Shown here in pieces: positions 9,258-19,278 of a stretch of DNA of 59,212 nucleotides. Source of the stretch: Hassallia byssoidea VB512170 (GTDB taxonomy: Bacteria; Cyanobacteriota; Cyanobacteriia; Cyanobacteriales; Nostocaceae); the NCBI RefSeq assembly GCF_000817785.2, contig NZ_JTCM02000032.1, positions 1-59,212 of the forward strand. The letters are read 5' to 3'. Positions within the stretch are counted from its first letter, which is position 1; each line of letters begins with the position of its first letter. The position numbers were made by a program, and so were the translations under genes. The notes beneath the pieces were generated by a model, which saw only the letters and a list, made by a program, of their open reading frames with translations, was not told the origin of the DNA and did no database searches.

Positions 9258-9896
9258 ATGACTCTCCGTCTAGGTGACACAGTACCCAACTTTACGCAAG
9301 CCTCTACACACGGCGACATAAATTTTTACGATTGGGCAGGTGATAGCTGGGTAGTGCTATTTTCGCACCCCGCAGACTTTACACCTGTTTGCACCACCGA
9401 ATTAGGTACAGTTGCCAAACTGAAACCAGAATTTGACAAGCGCAACGTGAAAGCGATCGCCCTCAGCGTTGATGATGTTGACTCCCACAAAGGATGGGTA
9501 GGAGATATCGAAGAAACTCAAAACACCACCCTCAACTATCCAATTTTGGCAGATCCAGATCGTCAAGTTTCTGACCTTTACGATATGATCCACCCCAACG
9601 CTGCTAATACCGTAACAGTGCGATCGGTCTTCGTTATCGATCCGGATAAAAAACTGCGTCTCAGCTTCACTTACCCCCCCAGCACAGGACGCAACTTTGA
9701 TGAAATTCTACGAGTGATTGATTCACTGCAACTAACTGATAACTACAGCGTAGCCACACCAGCTGACTGGAAAGACGGCGAAGATGTCGTAATTGTCCCC
9801 TCGCTGAAAGATCCAGAAGTGCTAAAGGAGAAATTCCCCAAAGGTTACGAGGAAGTCAAGCCTTATCTGCGGATGACTCCTCAACCGAATAAGTAG
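9258..9896 (+). CDS. 1-Cys peroxiredoxin (Prx6 family)
   Basis: A thiol peroxidase reducing H2O2 and organic hydroperoxides. The peroxidatic cysteine is residue 45 in the motif HPADFTPVCTTE. The second conserved part is KLRLSFTYPPSTGRNFDEILRVIDSLQL, and the long C-terminal domain is typical of Prx6. Its 212 residues match the usual family length, and no resolving cysteine is seen. It is preceded by a HIP1-type site and a plausible AT-rich promoter at about 9200-9240. It stands alone and seems unrelated to its neighbours. Confidence 0.93.
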   Translation: MTLRLGDTVPNFTQASTHGDINFYDWAGDSWVVLFSHPADFTPVCTTELGTVAKLKPEFDKRNVKAIALSVDDVDSHKGWVGDIEETQNTTLNYPILADPDRQVSDLYDMIHPNAANTVTVRSVFVIDPDKKLRLSFTYPPSTGRNFDEILRVIDSLQLTDNYSVATPADWKDGEDVVIVPSLKDPEVLKEKFPKGYEEVKPYLRMTPQPNK

Positions 9897-10016
9897 AAGG
9901 GGAAAGGGGAAAGTTTTTCGTTAATTTCTTTGACATTTACCTTTTCCCTTTATTTGTTAATCCGGAAATAATTTCCTTTGCAAAGGTAGGGTATATGCCC
10001 TACCTTTCACTTTTAT

Positions 10017-10111
10017 GGGGTTTCACAAAAACTAGACAAAAATGGACAGGCTTGTTTTAAAGATCCTCAACACCCAACGAGTCACTCAGATGAAGCCTGT
10101 CCATTTTTGTC
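10017..10111. repeat. Terminal-inverted-repeat element, copy 2
   Basis: Arms at 10035-10053 (GACAAAAATGGACAGGCTT) and 10093-10111 pair perfectly, 77 bp overall like copy 1. The G/C change in one arm relative to copy 1 is matched in the other arm. The 39-bp loop is in the same orientation as in copy 1, but the flanking 18 bp (10017-10034) is the reverse complement of copy 1's right flank. Confidence 0.8.
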
Positions 10112-10173
10112 CGGGTTCAGTCCAAGGGTGTTTGCGTGAAAATAAAGAATAAAAGTGAGTAAGGTTAAGTATT

Positions 10174-10758
10174 ATGCTTTCATCTCCTTTGATATTGCAA
10201 CTTCCGTCATCAATGCAAATGACAGACGAGCAATTTTTCGAGTTTTGTCAAGTGAATAGTGACTTACGCATTGAGCGGAATAAACTTGGAGAAATATCAA
10301 TTATGCCCCCAACTGGGTCAGAGACAGGAAATCGTAACTTCAATTTAGCCGGACAGTTATATATTTGGGCAGAACAGGATGGTACAGGTATTTGTTTTGA
10401 CTCCAGCACGGGATTTAAGTTATCAACAGGTGCAGAGCGATCGCCTGATGTTTCCTGGATTAAACTAGAACGGTGGAATACTCTTGACAGCGAACAACAG
10501 CAAAAGTTTGCACCAATTTGTCCTGATTTTGTAATTGAACTGCGATCGCCAAGCGACAACCTTCAACCTTTGAAGGATAAAATGGAGGAATACATGAGAG
10601 AACCGGGAATACAGTTAGGCTGGTTGATTGACCGCAAGAATCGTAGAGTCTATATTTATCGTCCAGGGAAACCAGAGCAATGTTTAGAAAATCCTGATAA
10701 CATAAGTGGCGAGTCGGTATTACCTGGGTTTATTCTTAATATGAGTAAAGTTTGGTAA
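10174..10758 (+). CDS. Uma2 family (DUF820) putative endonuclease, copy 1
   Basis: A 194-residue member of the large cyanobacterial Uma2 family, which has a PD-(D/E)XK nuclease fold. The presumed core is ERSPDVSWI (Asp) followed by CPDFVIELRSPSD (Glu then Arg) and a helix KDKMEEYMREPGIQLGWLID. Physiological role unknown; such genes occur in many near-identical copies per genome. A second copy at 15886-16578 is almost identical over the first 170 residues, so the two form a direct repeat around the dynamin operon. The final ELVILPGF-like end is uninterrupted here. Confidence 0.88.
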   Translation: MLSSPLILQLPSSMQMTDEQFFEFCQVNSDLRIERNKLGEISIMPPTGSETGNRNFNLAGQLYIWAEQDGTGICFDSSTGFKLSTGAERSPDVSWIKLERWNTLDSEQQQKFAPICPDFVIELRSPSDNLQPLKDKMEEYMREPGIQLGWLIDRKNRRVYIYRPGKPEQCLENPDNISGESVLPGFILNMSKVW

Positions 10759-10761
10759 TAG

Positions 10762-12987
<2,226 letters not shown>

Positions 12988-13177
12988 AGTTTTCTTTCCC
13001 TCGTTCCCAGTTTCGTATTCTTCGTCCCCTCGTCCCCTCGTTCCCAGTTTCTAACTGGGAATGAAAATCATTGGGGCTGCTGCCTCATCTTCTTATAATA
13101 TTAGGAGGCAGAGCCTCCAAGTAGGCATTCCCAGCTTGAAGCTGGGAACGAGAGTGCGAGAGTATAAACGAGAAATA
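12988..13177. repeat. Intergenic CGTTCCCAG hairpin repeat
   Basis: Between the two dynamin genes are reiterated cgtccc(c)t units at 13014-13050, the inverted pair CGTTCCCAG/CTGGGAA, a GGAGGCAGAGCCTCC hairpin at about 13105-13119, and TTCCCAGCTTGAAGCTGGGAA at about 13129-13149. This looks like a dispersed composite hairpin element, not a terminator, because no T-run follows the stems. Confidence 0.6.
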
Positions 13178-15256
13178 TCAGCTGTAATAAGCTAATAAGT
13201 TGCTATACGCTGCTTCAATTTTCTGCAATTGAAATATTACATCTTCCTGCAAATTCTTCAACCGTTTTAACTCGCTTTCTCGATTTATCTCGCGTGTTGT
13301 TTTTTGCTGAAGTAAATTATCTAATTCAGATTTGCGAGAAGCGATATCATCATTAATTCGCTTGCTGACTTCTCGTTCATAAGAGTCAAAACATTCTTTC
13401 ACTGCATCATGAACAGTTTTTGATTGTTCCTCCGCTACTTGCGGCAGATATTTTACTAACTCTTTTTTTGCTGTTTTCACTAACTCTTTGCGTGCTTGAT
13501 CTGCTTGCAAAAATCCTACACCCAAGCCTAATAAAGCAAATCCGATTGGTCCGAGTAAAACCCCTGTGACTGCTGTAATTATCCCACCAATACCAATTAC
13601 AGTAAAGTAGTTTAACAGAATATTTTTCCAATCAAATCCTGCACCTGCCATTGCAAAGCCGGCAAGATTTCCTCTAGATAAAGATAATAACCCCATTGCC
13701 CATTTTGCCCATTCAGGTGAGTTATCATCTTCGCTAGTGGTAGAATTGAGTTTGACCTTTTCTCCAGTTAGCTTTTCTGTGATTTGGTCTGTTACTTGAC
13801 TGTAAGATGCACCATATTGGGAAGCGCTGCGAGTAAGTTGTTTAAAAGCTGCATTTATTTCATTTTCAGCGGTTAAAGTCCAAGCGGCAAATTTATCGGT
13901 GATATATTGTTCAAAGGCTTTTTGGAGTGCAGAATTAAATGCTTCTCGCTTACCGCTGCTGAGAAAATCAAACAGATTTAATTCGGGTTGATAGCGCAAG
14001 AAATCAGTTTCAAAGGTATTGCCTAAATTTAAAACGTAGCTGCGAAAAGAATCAGCGATCGCTCTCGCTTGATTATCTCTAGTTTTGATAATTTCTGCTT
14101 GAAATTCATCGCGAATATTTGTCAGTTTACTAAATTCTGGCTCAACTGAATCAATTCTTTTTTTCAATTCATTGACATCTTTATCAAGTAATGGTATCCT
14201 CCTTTCAATTGCTTCGCGGGTATGATTGCAAGCACCTCTAGCTAAAGTTCTGACTTGACGCAATTCGGCGATCGCACGTTCTCTAGTCAAGAAAGTATTC
14301 AACGCTCCCATAAACTCTCCAAAGCCAGTTTTTTCTAATCCAGCTTGGGGATTTTTTAACCGTCGTCTTAATGCTTGAATTGACGAAACCTCAAATACAC
14401 GCTCTTCGTAAACATTTTGTCCATCTACATAACAATATTCTGCCAGATTTGCGCTGAATACTTGCCGCAATCTGTCTTCAGAAGCTTTTAATTCTTCTTC
14501 ATCATCCGGATCGATCAATGATTCTTTCACCTGATCCCACGCATTGATTAAGAAGAAAACAGTCAATCCTCGACCTTTAATATAATTTTCTAAATAGCGA
14601 CGCTCACCCAAAGTGCAAGGTTGCGACGCTCTCATCACAAAGAGAATTGCATGACAATTATTAATATAACCTAACGATAATTCGTTTCGCGCTTCTGTAT
14701 CATTCAAACCCGGACTATCAACAATTTCAATTCCCTTTTCTAAAAGCGGTAAAGGATACTCTACAACTGCATAATCAACGTCAGGAAATGCTTGTTTTTT
14801 CTCTTGCTCTAATTTCTTCGCTTCAGTCGGGTCGATGGTATATTTATATTTAAAGCTGGGAAAATCAAGCTCTTGAGGACTTTTGCCATCATTAAAATGA
14901 ACAGTAACTTTCTTTTCTGAACCATATCGCAACACTGTTAAGACTGCGGTACAGGGATTGACATCACTCGGTAATAGATTTTCCCCAATCAAAGCGTTGA
15001 GAAAGGTGCTTTTTCCGCGTTTCATATCTCCTAAAACTAAAAGCCGAAATACACCATTTTCCAGATTTTTACTCGCTATCGTAATATCTTCAATATCTCG
15101 TTCTAAACTGAGTTTTCCTGATGATGTATTTCCGTCTAATTCAGCTTTAGTAATTGTCTCTGCAATATTGCTCAAACAAACGGAAATTTCTGAGCGCACT
15201 TGAGCAACGCGCTCTAAATCGTTGATGAATTTGTCAGTATCAACTTGGCGATTCAT
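13178..15256 (-). CDS. Bacterial dynamin-like protein (NpBDLP1 orthologue)
   Basis: A 692-residue membrane-remodelling GTPase. It closely follows what I remember of the structurally characterised Nostoc punctiforme BDLP1 (693 residues). The P-loop GDMKRGKST at 76-84 puts the key lysine at 82, switch II DSPGLND starts at Asp180, and G4 is NAWD at 238-241. Residues about 525-600 hold the hydrophobic paddle (FTVIGIGGIITAVTGVLLGP) that inserts into lipid in NpBDLP1. Long helical segments before and after form the neck and trunk. The known protein tubulates membranes on GTP binding; the cellular job is unsettled. It is preceded by a 112-residue membrane protein 18 bp away and followed by the J-domain dynamin. 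Confidence 0.95.
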   Translation of the reverse strand: MNRQVDTDKFINDLERVAQVRSEISVCLSNIAETITKAELDGNTSSGKLSLERDIEDITIASKNLENGVFRLLVLGDMKRGKSTFLNALIGENLLPSDVNPCTAVLTVLRYGSEKKVTVHFNDGKSPQELDFPSFKYKYTIDPTEAKKLEQEKKQAFPDVDYAVVEYPLPLLEKGIEIVDSPGLNDTEARNELSLGYINNCHAILFVMRASQPCTLGERRYLENYIKGRGLTVFFLINAWDQVKESLIDPDDEEELKASEDRLRQVFSANLAEYCYVDGQNVYEERVFEVSSIQALRRRLKNPQAGLEKTGFGEFMGALNTFLTRERAIAELRQVRTLARGACNHTREAIERRIPLLDKDVNELKKRIDSVEPEFSKLTNIRDEFQAEIIKTRDNQARAIADSFRSYVLNLGNTFETDFLRYQPELNLFDFLSSGKREAFNSALQKAFEQYITDKFAAWTLTAENEINAAFKQLTRSASQYGASYSQVTDQITEKLTGEKVKLNSTTSEDDNSPEWAKWAMGLLSLSRGNLAGFAMAGAGFDWKNILLNYFTVIGIGGIITAVTGVLLGPIGFALLGLGVGFLQADQARKELVKTAKKELVKYLPQVAEEQSKTVHDAVKECFDSYEREVSKRINDDIASRKSELDNLLQQKTTREINRESELKRLKNLQEDVIFQLQKIEAAYSNLLAYYS

Positions 15257-15274
15257 GATGATTGCATCCCTAAT

Positions 15275-15613
15275 TTAAGGCTTTTTTTTAGAATCAAAAA
15301 ATAGTTTGTAAGATATCCACGTCAGCGCAGTGACAATCATAATTCCTGCGACAATTGAAGCTATTTTCACCGCAACCAGCGCTGCTACACCGATAGCGAC
15401 AAGTTTCCCCGCGAGAATAACTTTTTTGGTCGAAAGTTTTCGATAATTTTCTGGCTGATGTTTAACAGTTTTATAAATCGGTGTATTGTCAGCATAAATA
15501 TCAGCTTCCATTTCCCGGAGTCGTATTTCAACCTCTTTTTGTCGCAGTTCGCGTTCTCGACGTTCGAGTTCATTATGGCGATCGCTTTCTGAGTTCATCG
15601 GTGTCCACTCCAT
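15275..15613 (-). CDS. Small membrane protein upstream of the dynamin operon
   Basis: A 112-residue protein of unknown family. Residues 8-40 are a highly charged helix (ELERRERELRQKEVEIRLRE) likely to form a coiled coil. Residues about 65-100 contain one or two hydrophobic segments (VAIGVAALVAVKIASIVAGIMIVTALTWI). The C-terminus is basic. It ends 18 bp before the NpBDLP1-like start on the same strand, so it is probably the first gene of the operon and could be a membrane anchor or partner of the dynamins. That role is inference from position only. Confidence 0.7.
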   Translation of the reverse strand: MEWTPMNSESDRHNELERRERELRQKEVEIRLREMEADIYADNTPIYKTVKHQPENYRKLSTKKVILAGKLVAIGVAALVAVKIASIVAGIMIVTALTWISYKLFFDSKKKP

Positions 15614-15885
15614 CTAGGACAATAAAATAATCACAGCATTCTTCAATTAAACAATACTGTATCCTAATTGACATGCAAATAAATAAAATCAGTAATATTA
15701 CGAAATTAAAGTTGAAATTGCTTATTAAGCTAAAAAAATCAAAAGTAAAATTACTTAGATATTAGATTCAGCAAGGACAACTTGAGTTCCAGAAATTTAT
15801 AGTAAAAATCTTGTATAAACCTACCTGAGATTTACCAACAAAGCTAAAAGAAAGTGAAAATAAAAAATAAAAAAGGGAGTAAATT

Positions 15886-16578
15886 ATGCTTTCATCCCCT
15901 ATTGTCGTGTTAATTCCGCCATCAATGCAAATGACAGACGAGCAATTTTTCGAGTTCTGTCAGGTGAATCGTGACTTACGCATTGAGCGGAATAAACTTG
16001 GAGAAATATCAATTATGCCCCCAACTGGTTCAGAAACAGGAAATCGTAACTTTAATATTGCTTTACAGGTTGGAATTTGGGCAGAACAGGATGGCACGGG
16101 TATTTGTTTTGACTCTAGTACGCAGTTTAAGCTGTCAACGGGTGCGGATCGTTCTCCTGATGTTTCCTGGATTAAATTAGAACGTTGGAATACTCTCTCA
16201 AGCGAACAGCAGCAAAAGTTTGCACCGATTTGTCCTGATTTTGTCATTGAACTCAGGTCAGCTTCGGACAACCTGCAACCAAAGAAGGAAAAAATGGAAG
16301 AATATATGAGGGAACCGGGAATACAGCTAGGTTGGTTGATTGACCGCAAGAATCGTAGAGTCTATATATATCGTCCGGGTCAACCAGAGGAATGTTTAGA
16401 AAATCCTGATAACATAAGTGGCGATCGCCCGTATGTTGCCGAGGGGTTGCCGAGAGGCAACCCCTCCCCTGTTCCTCTGGAACAGGGCAGCCTTCCTTTC
16501 AGGAAGGCTGGGCAACAGGGCGCGCTACGCGATCGCATTTTACCTGGTTTTGTATTGAATACAAGTAAAGTTTGGTAA
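15886..16578 (+). CDS. Uma2 family putative endonuclease, copy 2, with in-frame hairpin insert
   Basis: A paralogue of the gene at 10174, nearly identical through residue about 179, including DRSPDVSW and CPDFVIELRSASD. After NISG it gains an extra 36 residues before resuming at ILPGFVLNTSKVW, so it is 230 rather than 194 residues long. The insert (16423-16536) lies between two HIP1 octamers exactly 108 bp apart and consists of three hairpins; it keeps the reading frame. The insertion falls in the C-terminal tail, after the presumed catalytic core. The start is ATG 15886 by alignment with copy 1; the upstream AT-rich leader is also similar. Confidence 0.87.
   Translation: MLSSPIVVLIPPSMQMTDEQFFEFCQVNRDLRIERNKLGEISIMPPTGSETGNRNFNIALQVGIWAEQDGTGICFDSSTQFKLSTGADRSPDVSWIKLERWNTLSSEQQQKFAPICPDFVIELRSASDNLQPKKEKMEEYMREPGIQLGWLIDRKNRRVYIYRPGQPEECLENPDNISGDRPYVAEGLPRGNPSPVPLEQGSLPFRKAGQQGALRDRILPGFVLNTSKVW
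16421..16536. repeat. 108-bp triple-hairpin insertion bounded by HIP1 sites
   Basis: GCGATCGC at 16421-16428 and 16529-16536 bound three consecutive stem-loops: GAGGGGTTGCC/GGCAACCCCTC (16441-16466), CCTGTTCC/GGAACAGG (about 16468-16486) and CAGCCTTCCT/AGGAAGGCTG (16488-16510). It is absent from the paralogue at 10174-10758. Confidence 0.85.
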
Positions 16579-16605
16579 AGCGATCGCCTGCACATCAATT
16601 GTGAT

Positions 16606-17673
16606 TTATCGAGTTTCCACTGTCACATCTGCACTTATTCCCGGACCAATTCGAGATTCATAACCGCGAATACTCTCAGGCTCAAGCATTATCTTCACCG
16701 GAACTCGTTGCACGGTATTATTATTAGAATTAGCCGAGGGGCTATTTTGCGGTGTAGGGGCAAACCTGCTAAAAGAGGCAGGTGATATACTATCTACCTT
16801 GCCGATAAATTTGCGACTGGGGAAAGCAGCAATTTTGATTTCCGCTTTTTGCCCCGGACGTATCTTTTCTAACTGAGTTTCCTTAAAGTTAGCAACAACC
16901 CAAGGATTCGGCTGCACAACTGACATCAGAGTTTGTCCTGGTTGTACCTGCTGACCTACTCGAACTTCTTTGTTACCAACTTGACCGCCGAGCATGGCAG
17001 TAATTTTGGTGTAGGATAGCTGGAGTTCAGCTTGTTTTAATTGTGCTTGTTTTTGCGCGATCGCTGCTTGTGCGGTTTTGTACTGTTGCCGATTTAACTC
17101 GACTTGCTGATTAATACTTTGCGATCTGCTAGCTGCGATTTTTGCTTGAGCAGCCGGATTTCCCGCAGGTGGACGCACCGTAGGCGTATCAATTGCCACC
17201 ACATTATTGATATTTTGCCGTGCCACTTCTGCTTGTTGCTTGGCTAGTTCTAAATCGGCTTTTGCTTGTGCTAAAGATACTTGGTATTCGCGGGGGTCGA
17301 GTTGTACTAATACTTCCCCTGGTTTTACCGATTGGTTATCTTTGCTGGCAACTGCCATAACTACCCCAGCAATGCGGGAATTCACAGGATAAATATCTGC
17401 GGAAACATAAGCATTATCTGTTACCTGGTGATATTTAGCAAACTGCATATAGCGGTAAGCATAAATTCCCCCAGCGATCGCCCCTGCACCTAACGTCGCT
17501 CCTACTATCAGCAGGGGTAGCAGCTTGCGGTTGCGAGGTCGCGATGCAGGTTTTTCATTTTTAGGAGATTCTATCGGAGCGATCGCTGTCACCTCATGCT
17601 CCGAAACTGAAGTTTTTTGTGCATCCATTTGTGTAATTTGCTCAGTCTGTTTTGATGACTCTAGACGTTCCAT
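16606..17673 (-). CDS. HlyD/EmrA-type membrane fusion protein
   Basis: A periplasmic adaptor subunit of a multidrug or secretion pump, anchored in the inner membrane. From ATG 17673 there is a cytoplasmic leader of about 50 residues, then one transmembrane helix (LLPLLIVGATLGAGAIAGGIYAY). The biotinyl-lipoyl half motif follows (VNSRIAGVVMAV, then VKPGEVLVQLDP), then a Gln/Ala-rich coiled coil, the second lipoyl half, and a beta-barrel (PWVVANFKETQLEKIRPGQ). This order is EmrA-like. No MFS (EmrB) or ABC partner is adjacent, so it is an orphan here. It is convergent with the Uma2 gene 28 bp away. A TTG at 17697 could add eight residues. Confidence 0.88.
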   Translation of the reverse strand: MERLESSKQTEQITQMDAQKTSVSEHEVTAIAPIESPKNEKPASRPRNRKLLPLLIVGATLGAGAIAGGIYAYRYMQFAKYHQVTDNAYVSADIYPVNSRIAGVVMAVASKDNQSVKPGEVLVQLDPREYQVSLAQAKADLELAKQQAEVARQNINNVVAIDTPTVRPPAGNPAAQAKIAASRSQSINQQVELNRQQYKTAQAAIAQKQAQLKQAELQLSYTKITAMLGGQVGNKEVRVGQQVQPGQTLMSVVQPNPWVVANFKETQLEKIRPGQKAEIKIAAFPSRKFIGKVDSISPASFSRFAPTPQNSPSANSNNNTVQRVPVKIMLEPESIRGYESRIGPGISADVTVETR

Positions 17674-17819
17674 CAGTAACCTTAGTTTCGGCAACAATTA
17701 GGGCTGGAGTTAGTAAACAAGATTAACGGTAAACTAGTCAATACCTCCAGCGCCAGATTTTTTAACTAATGTTGTTGGCTATACAAATTCTAGCTAAGTA
17801 TATACTGAGCCGGAGCGAA

Positions 17820-17852
17820 TAGCATCAATCAATTAATCCTAGCTTTGTTTAG
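17820..17852 (+). promoter_or_regulatory. Leader shared with hicBA, copy 1
   Basis: TAGCATCAATCAATTAATCC followed by TAGCTTTGTTTA immediately precedes the antitoxin ribosome site (GGAGG at about 17863). The same stretch recurs at 18565-18596 upstream of the hicB remnant. It probably contains the promoter of each toxin-antitoxin unit. Confidence 0.65.
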
Positions 17853-17877
17853 AATGAATCTTGGAGGTATCGCAACA

Positions 17878-18117
17878 ATGCAAATAAGAACTGTTGACGT
17901 GAACGAAGCGCAAGCGAATTTAAGAGAATTATTATGTCTAGTGCTTGAAGGTACAGAAATTGTGCTTACAGAGGGTGACACACCTTTAGCTCGTTTAGTT
18001 TCAATCGCTCCCCAACCAAAGACACCACGTAAAGCAGGATTACATGTTGGTGCAATTTGGACAAGTGATGACTTTGATGATCCGTTACCTGAAGAGTTTT
18101 GGACGCAAAGTACATGA
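17878..18117 (+). CDS. Phd/YefM-type antitoxin
   Basis: A 79-residue antitoxin that should bind its own promoter and neutralise the PIN toxin encoded next. The N-terminus MQIRTVDVNEAQANLRELL matches the Phd-fold dimerisation region, with the typical ILTEG-like turn (VLTEGDTPLARLV). The acidic C-terminus (SDDFDDPLPEEFW) is the usual toxin-binding tail. ATG 17878 is preferred because GGAGG lies about 10 bp upstream and the conserved N-terminus begins there; longer TTG or ATG starts at 17845 or 17854 lack this. It overlaps the toxin start by 4 bp (ATGA). Confidence 0.88.
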   Translation: MQIRTVDVNEAQANLRELLCLVLEGTEIVLTEGDTPLARLVSIAPQPKTPRKAGLHVGAIWTSDDFDDPLPEEFWTQST

Positions 18118-18500
18118 AGCTCTTATTGGATACCCACACCTTTATTTGGTGGGATAGTGACCCAAATAGATTATCACAACAAGCTTTGGCATTGCTCCAA
18201 GACCAAAAAAGTATTTTGCTTCTTAGTGTGACAAGCATCTGGGAAATGCAAATCAAAACTCAGTTAGGCAAACTAAAACTAAATCTACCTTTAGCGGAAA
18301 TTGTTGAAAGCCAACAGCGGACTAACAAGATTGAAATTTTACCAATTACTCAAGCTCATGCATTCGCGTTAGATAATTTATTGATACTGCACAAAGATCC
18401 ATTCGATCGGATGTTGGTTGCTCAAGCAAATGTTGAAGATGCGGTTTTGGTAACAAGCGATCCAATTATTGCCCAGTATCCAGTCAAACATGTCTGGTGA
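18114..18500 (+). CDS. vapC: PIN-domain ribonuclease toxin (VapC-like)
   Basis: A 128-residue PIN-domain toxin, expected to cleave RNA with Mg2+. The acidic active site appears complete: Asp6 (LLDTHTFIWW), Glu44 (SIWEMQIK), Asp98 (KDPFDRML) and Asp116 (VTSDPII). The ATG overlaps the antitoxin stop by 4 bp, so the pair is translationally coupled. It appears intact, unlike the hicBA pair just downstream. Confidence 0.9.
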   Translation: MKLLLDTHTFIWWDSDPNRLSQQALALLQDQKSILLLSVTSIWEMQIKTQLGKLKLNLPLAEIVESQQRTNKIEILPITQAHAFALDNLLILHKDPFDRMLVAQANVEDAVLVTSDPIIAQYPVKHVW

Positions 18501-18564
18501 AGGAGCGCGATCGCCATCGCACTCGTGAGAAAAATAAAATGTGCGATCGCAGTTCATGTGCCAG

Positions 18565-18614
18565 TAGCATCAATCAATTAATCCTAGCTTTGTTTAAAAT
18601 CAAAGCAAGGAGGT
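18565..18614 (+). promoter_or_regulatory. Leader shared with the PIN toxin pair, copy 2, with ribosome site
   Basis: The same leader as at 17820-17852 with only a few differences after the conserved TTTGTTTA, followed by AAGGAGG at about 18607-18613, just before ATG 18615. Two HIP1-like sites lie just upstream (about 18507-18550). Confidence 0.65.
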
Positions 18615-18825
18615 ATGACAATGAAATGGCGTGTGATTCTTGAACCAGATTTAGAAACAGGTGAATGGGCAGTATGGTGTCCAGAGTTACCAGGTTGCGT
18701 TTCCGCAGGAGAAACCGAGCAAGAAGCTTTAGAAAATATTCGCTTGTGCGATCGCACTTTATCTTGAACCCGACTTCATTAAACTAGCACCCGGAGCGGT
18801 TACACGCGAGGTTACTATTGGATGA
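18615..18825 (+). pseudogene. hicB: HicB-type antitoxin, frameshifted
   Basis: The reading frame from ATG 18615 gives MTMKWRVILEPDLETGEWAV and continues through CPELPGCVSAGETEQEALENIR, the N-terminal HicB fold. It then shifts near 18740-18750 and ends at TGA 18765. The rest of the family pattern (AIALYLEPDFIKLAPGAVTREV) continues in another frame up to TGA 18823-18825. A one-base indel around the HIP1-like octamer explains this. The pair order hicB then hicA with an ATGA overlap is preserved. Confidence 0.85.
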
Positions 18826-19026
18826 GCCGTACCCGAAGAATGAATGCATTGGAAGTTGAAAGCATCTTGCAACGTTACGGCTTTGAGTTAGTCTCTCAAA
18901 AAGGAAGTCATTGACCGACAACTTCAGGTAATTGTACCATATCACAAAGGTCGTGATTTACCTATAGGAACGCAACGTAACATCATGATCGGTGCAGATA
19001 TTCCAGAATCCGAATGGAAAGCGTAA
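18822..19026 (+). pseudogene. hicA: HicA-type mRNA interferase, internally deleted
   Basis: From ATG 18822 the product reads MNALEVESILQRYGFELVSQ then KGSH followed by a stop at 18912. The rest, LQVIVPYHKGRDLPIGTQRN and onward to the stop at 19024-19026, is in the next frame. The basic stretch that normally follows GSH is missing, so the gene has lost a short internal segment and is out of frame. The GSH motif with the catalytic histidine remains, but no functional toxin can be made. Confidence 0.83.
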
Positions 19027-19074
19027 ATCTCAACAAAGCAAGTATTATCAATAGACCTAGGAGTGAAAAACAAT

Positions 19075-19103
19075 GTAGAGACGCGATACCCTTGCGTCTC
19101 TAC
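19075..19103. repeat. GTAGAGACG-family palindromic repeat
   Basis: GTAGAGACGCGA...CGTCTCTAC, a copy of the palindrome family also seen at 3898, 7875, 20263, 20322 and 29991. It lies just past the hicA remnant. Confidence 0.75.
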
Positions 19104-19151
19104 AAGGGTTTCGGGTAACGCATAGTTCATTTTCACTCCTATGTCTAATAT

Positions 19152-19226
19152 CTAAAAAATCCTGCTCTGGTCAGTGGTGATTTTGTATTGCCTGGGTTTA
19201 TCCTAAATACGACTAAAGTTTGGTAG
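19152..19226 (+). pseudogene. Uma2 C-terminal remnant
   Basis: The plus-strand frame ending at TAG 19224-19226 reads NPALVSGDFVLPGFILNTTK then VW. This matches the last residues of the two intact Uma2 proteins (LPGFILNMSKVW and LPGFVLNTSKVW). No start or upstream portion remains, so this is the 3' scar of a third Uma2 gene. Confidence 0.8.
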
Positions 19227-19278
19227 AGCGTAAATCTTACCATTGATATAAGCCAAAATTTTTATAGGTAAATTTAAC

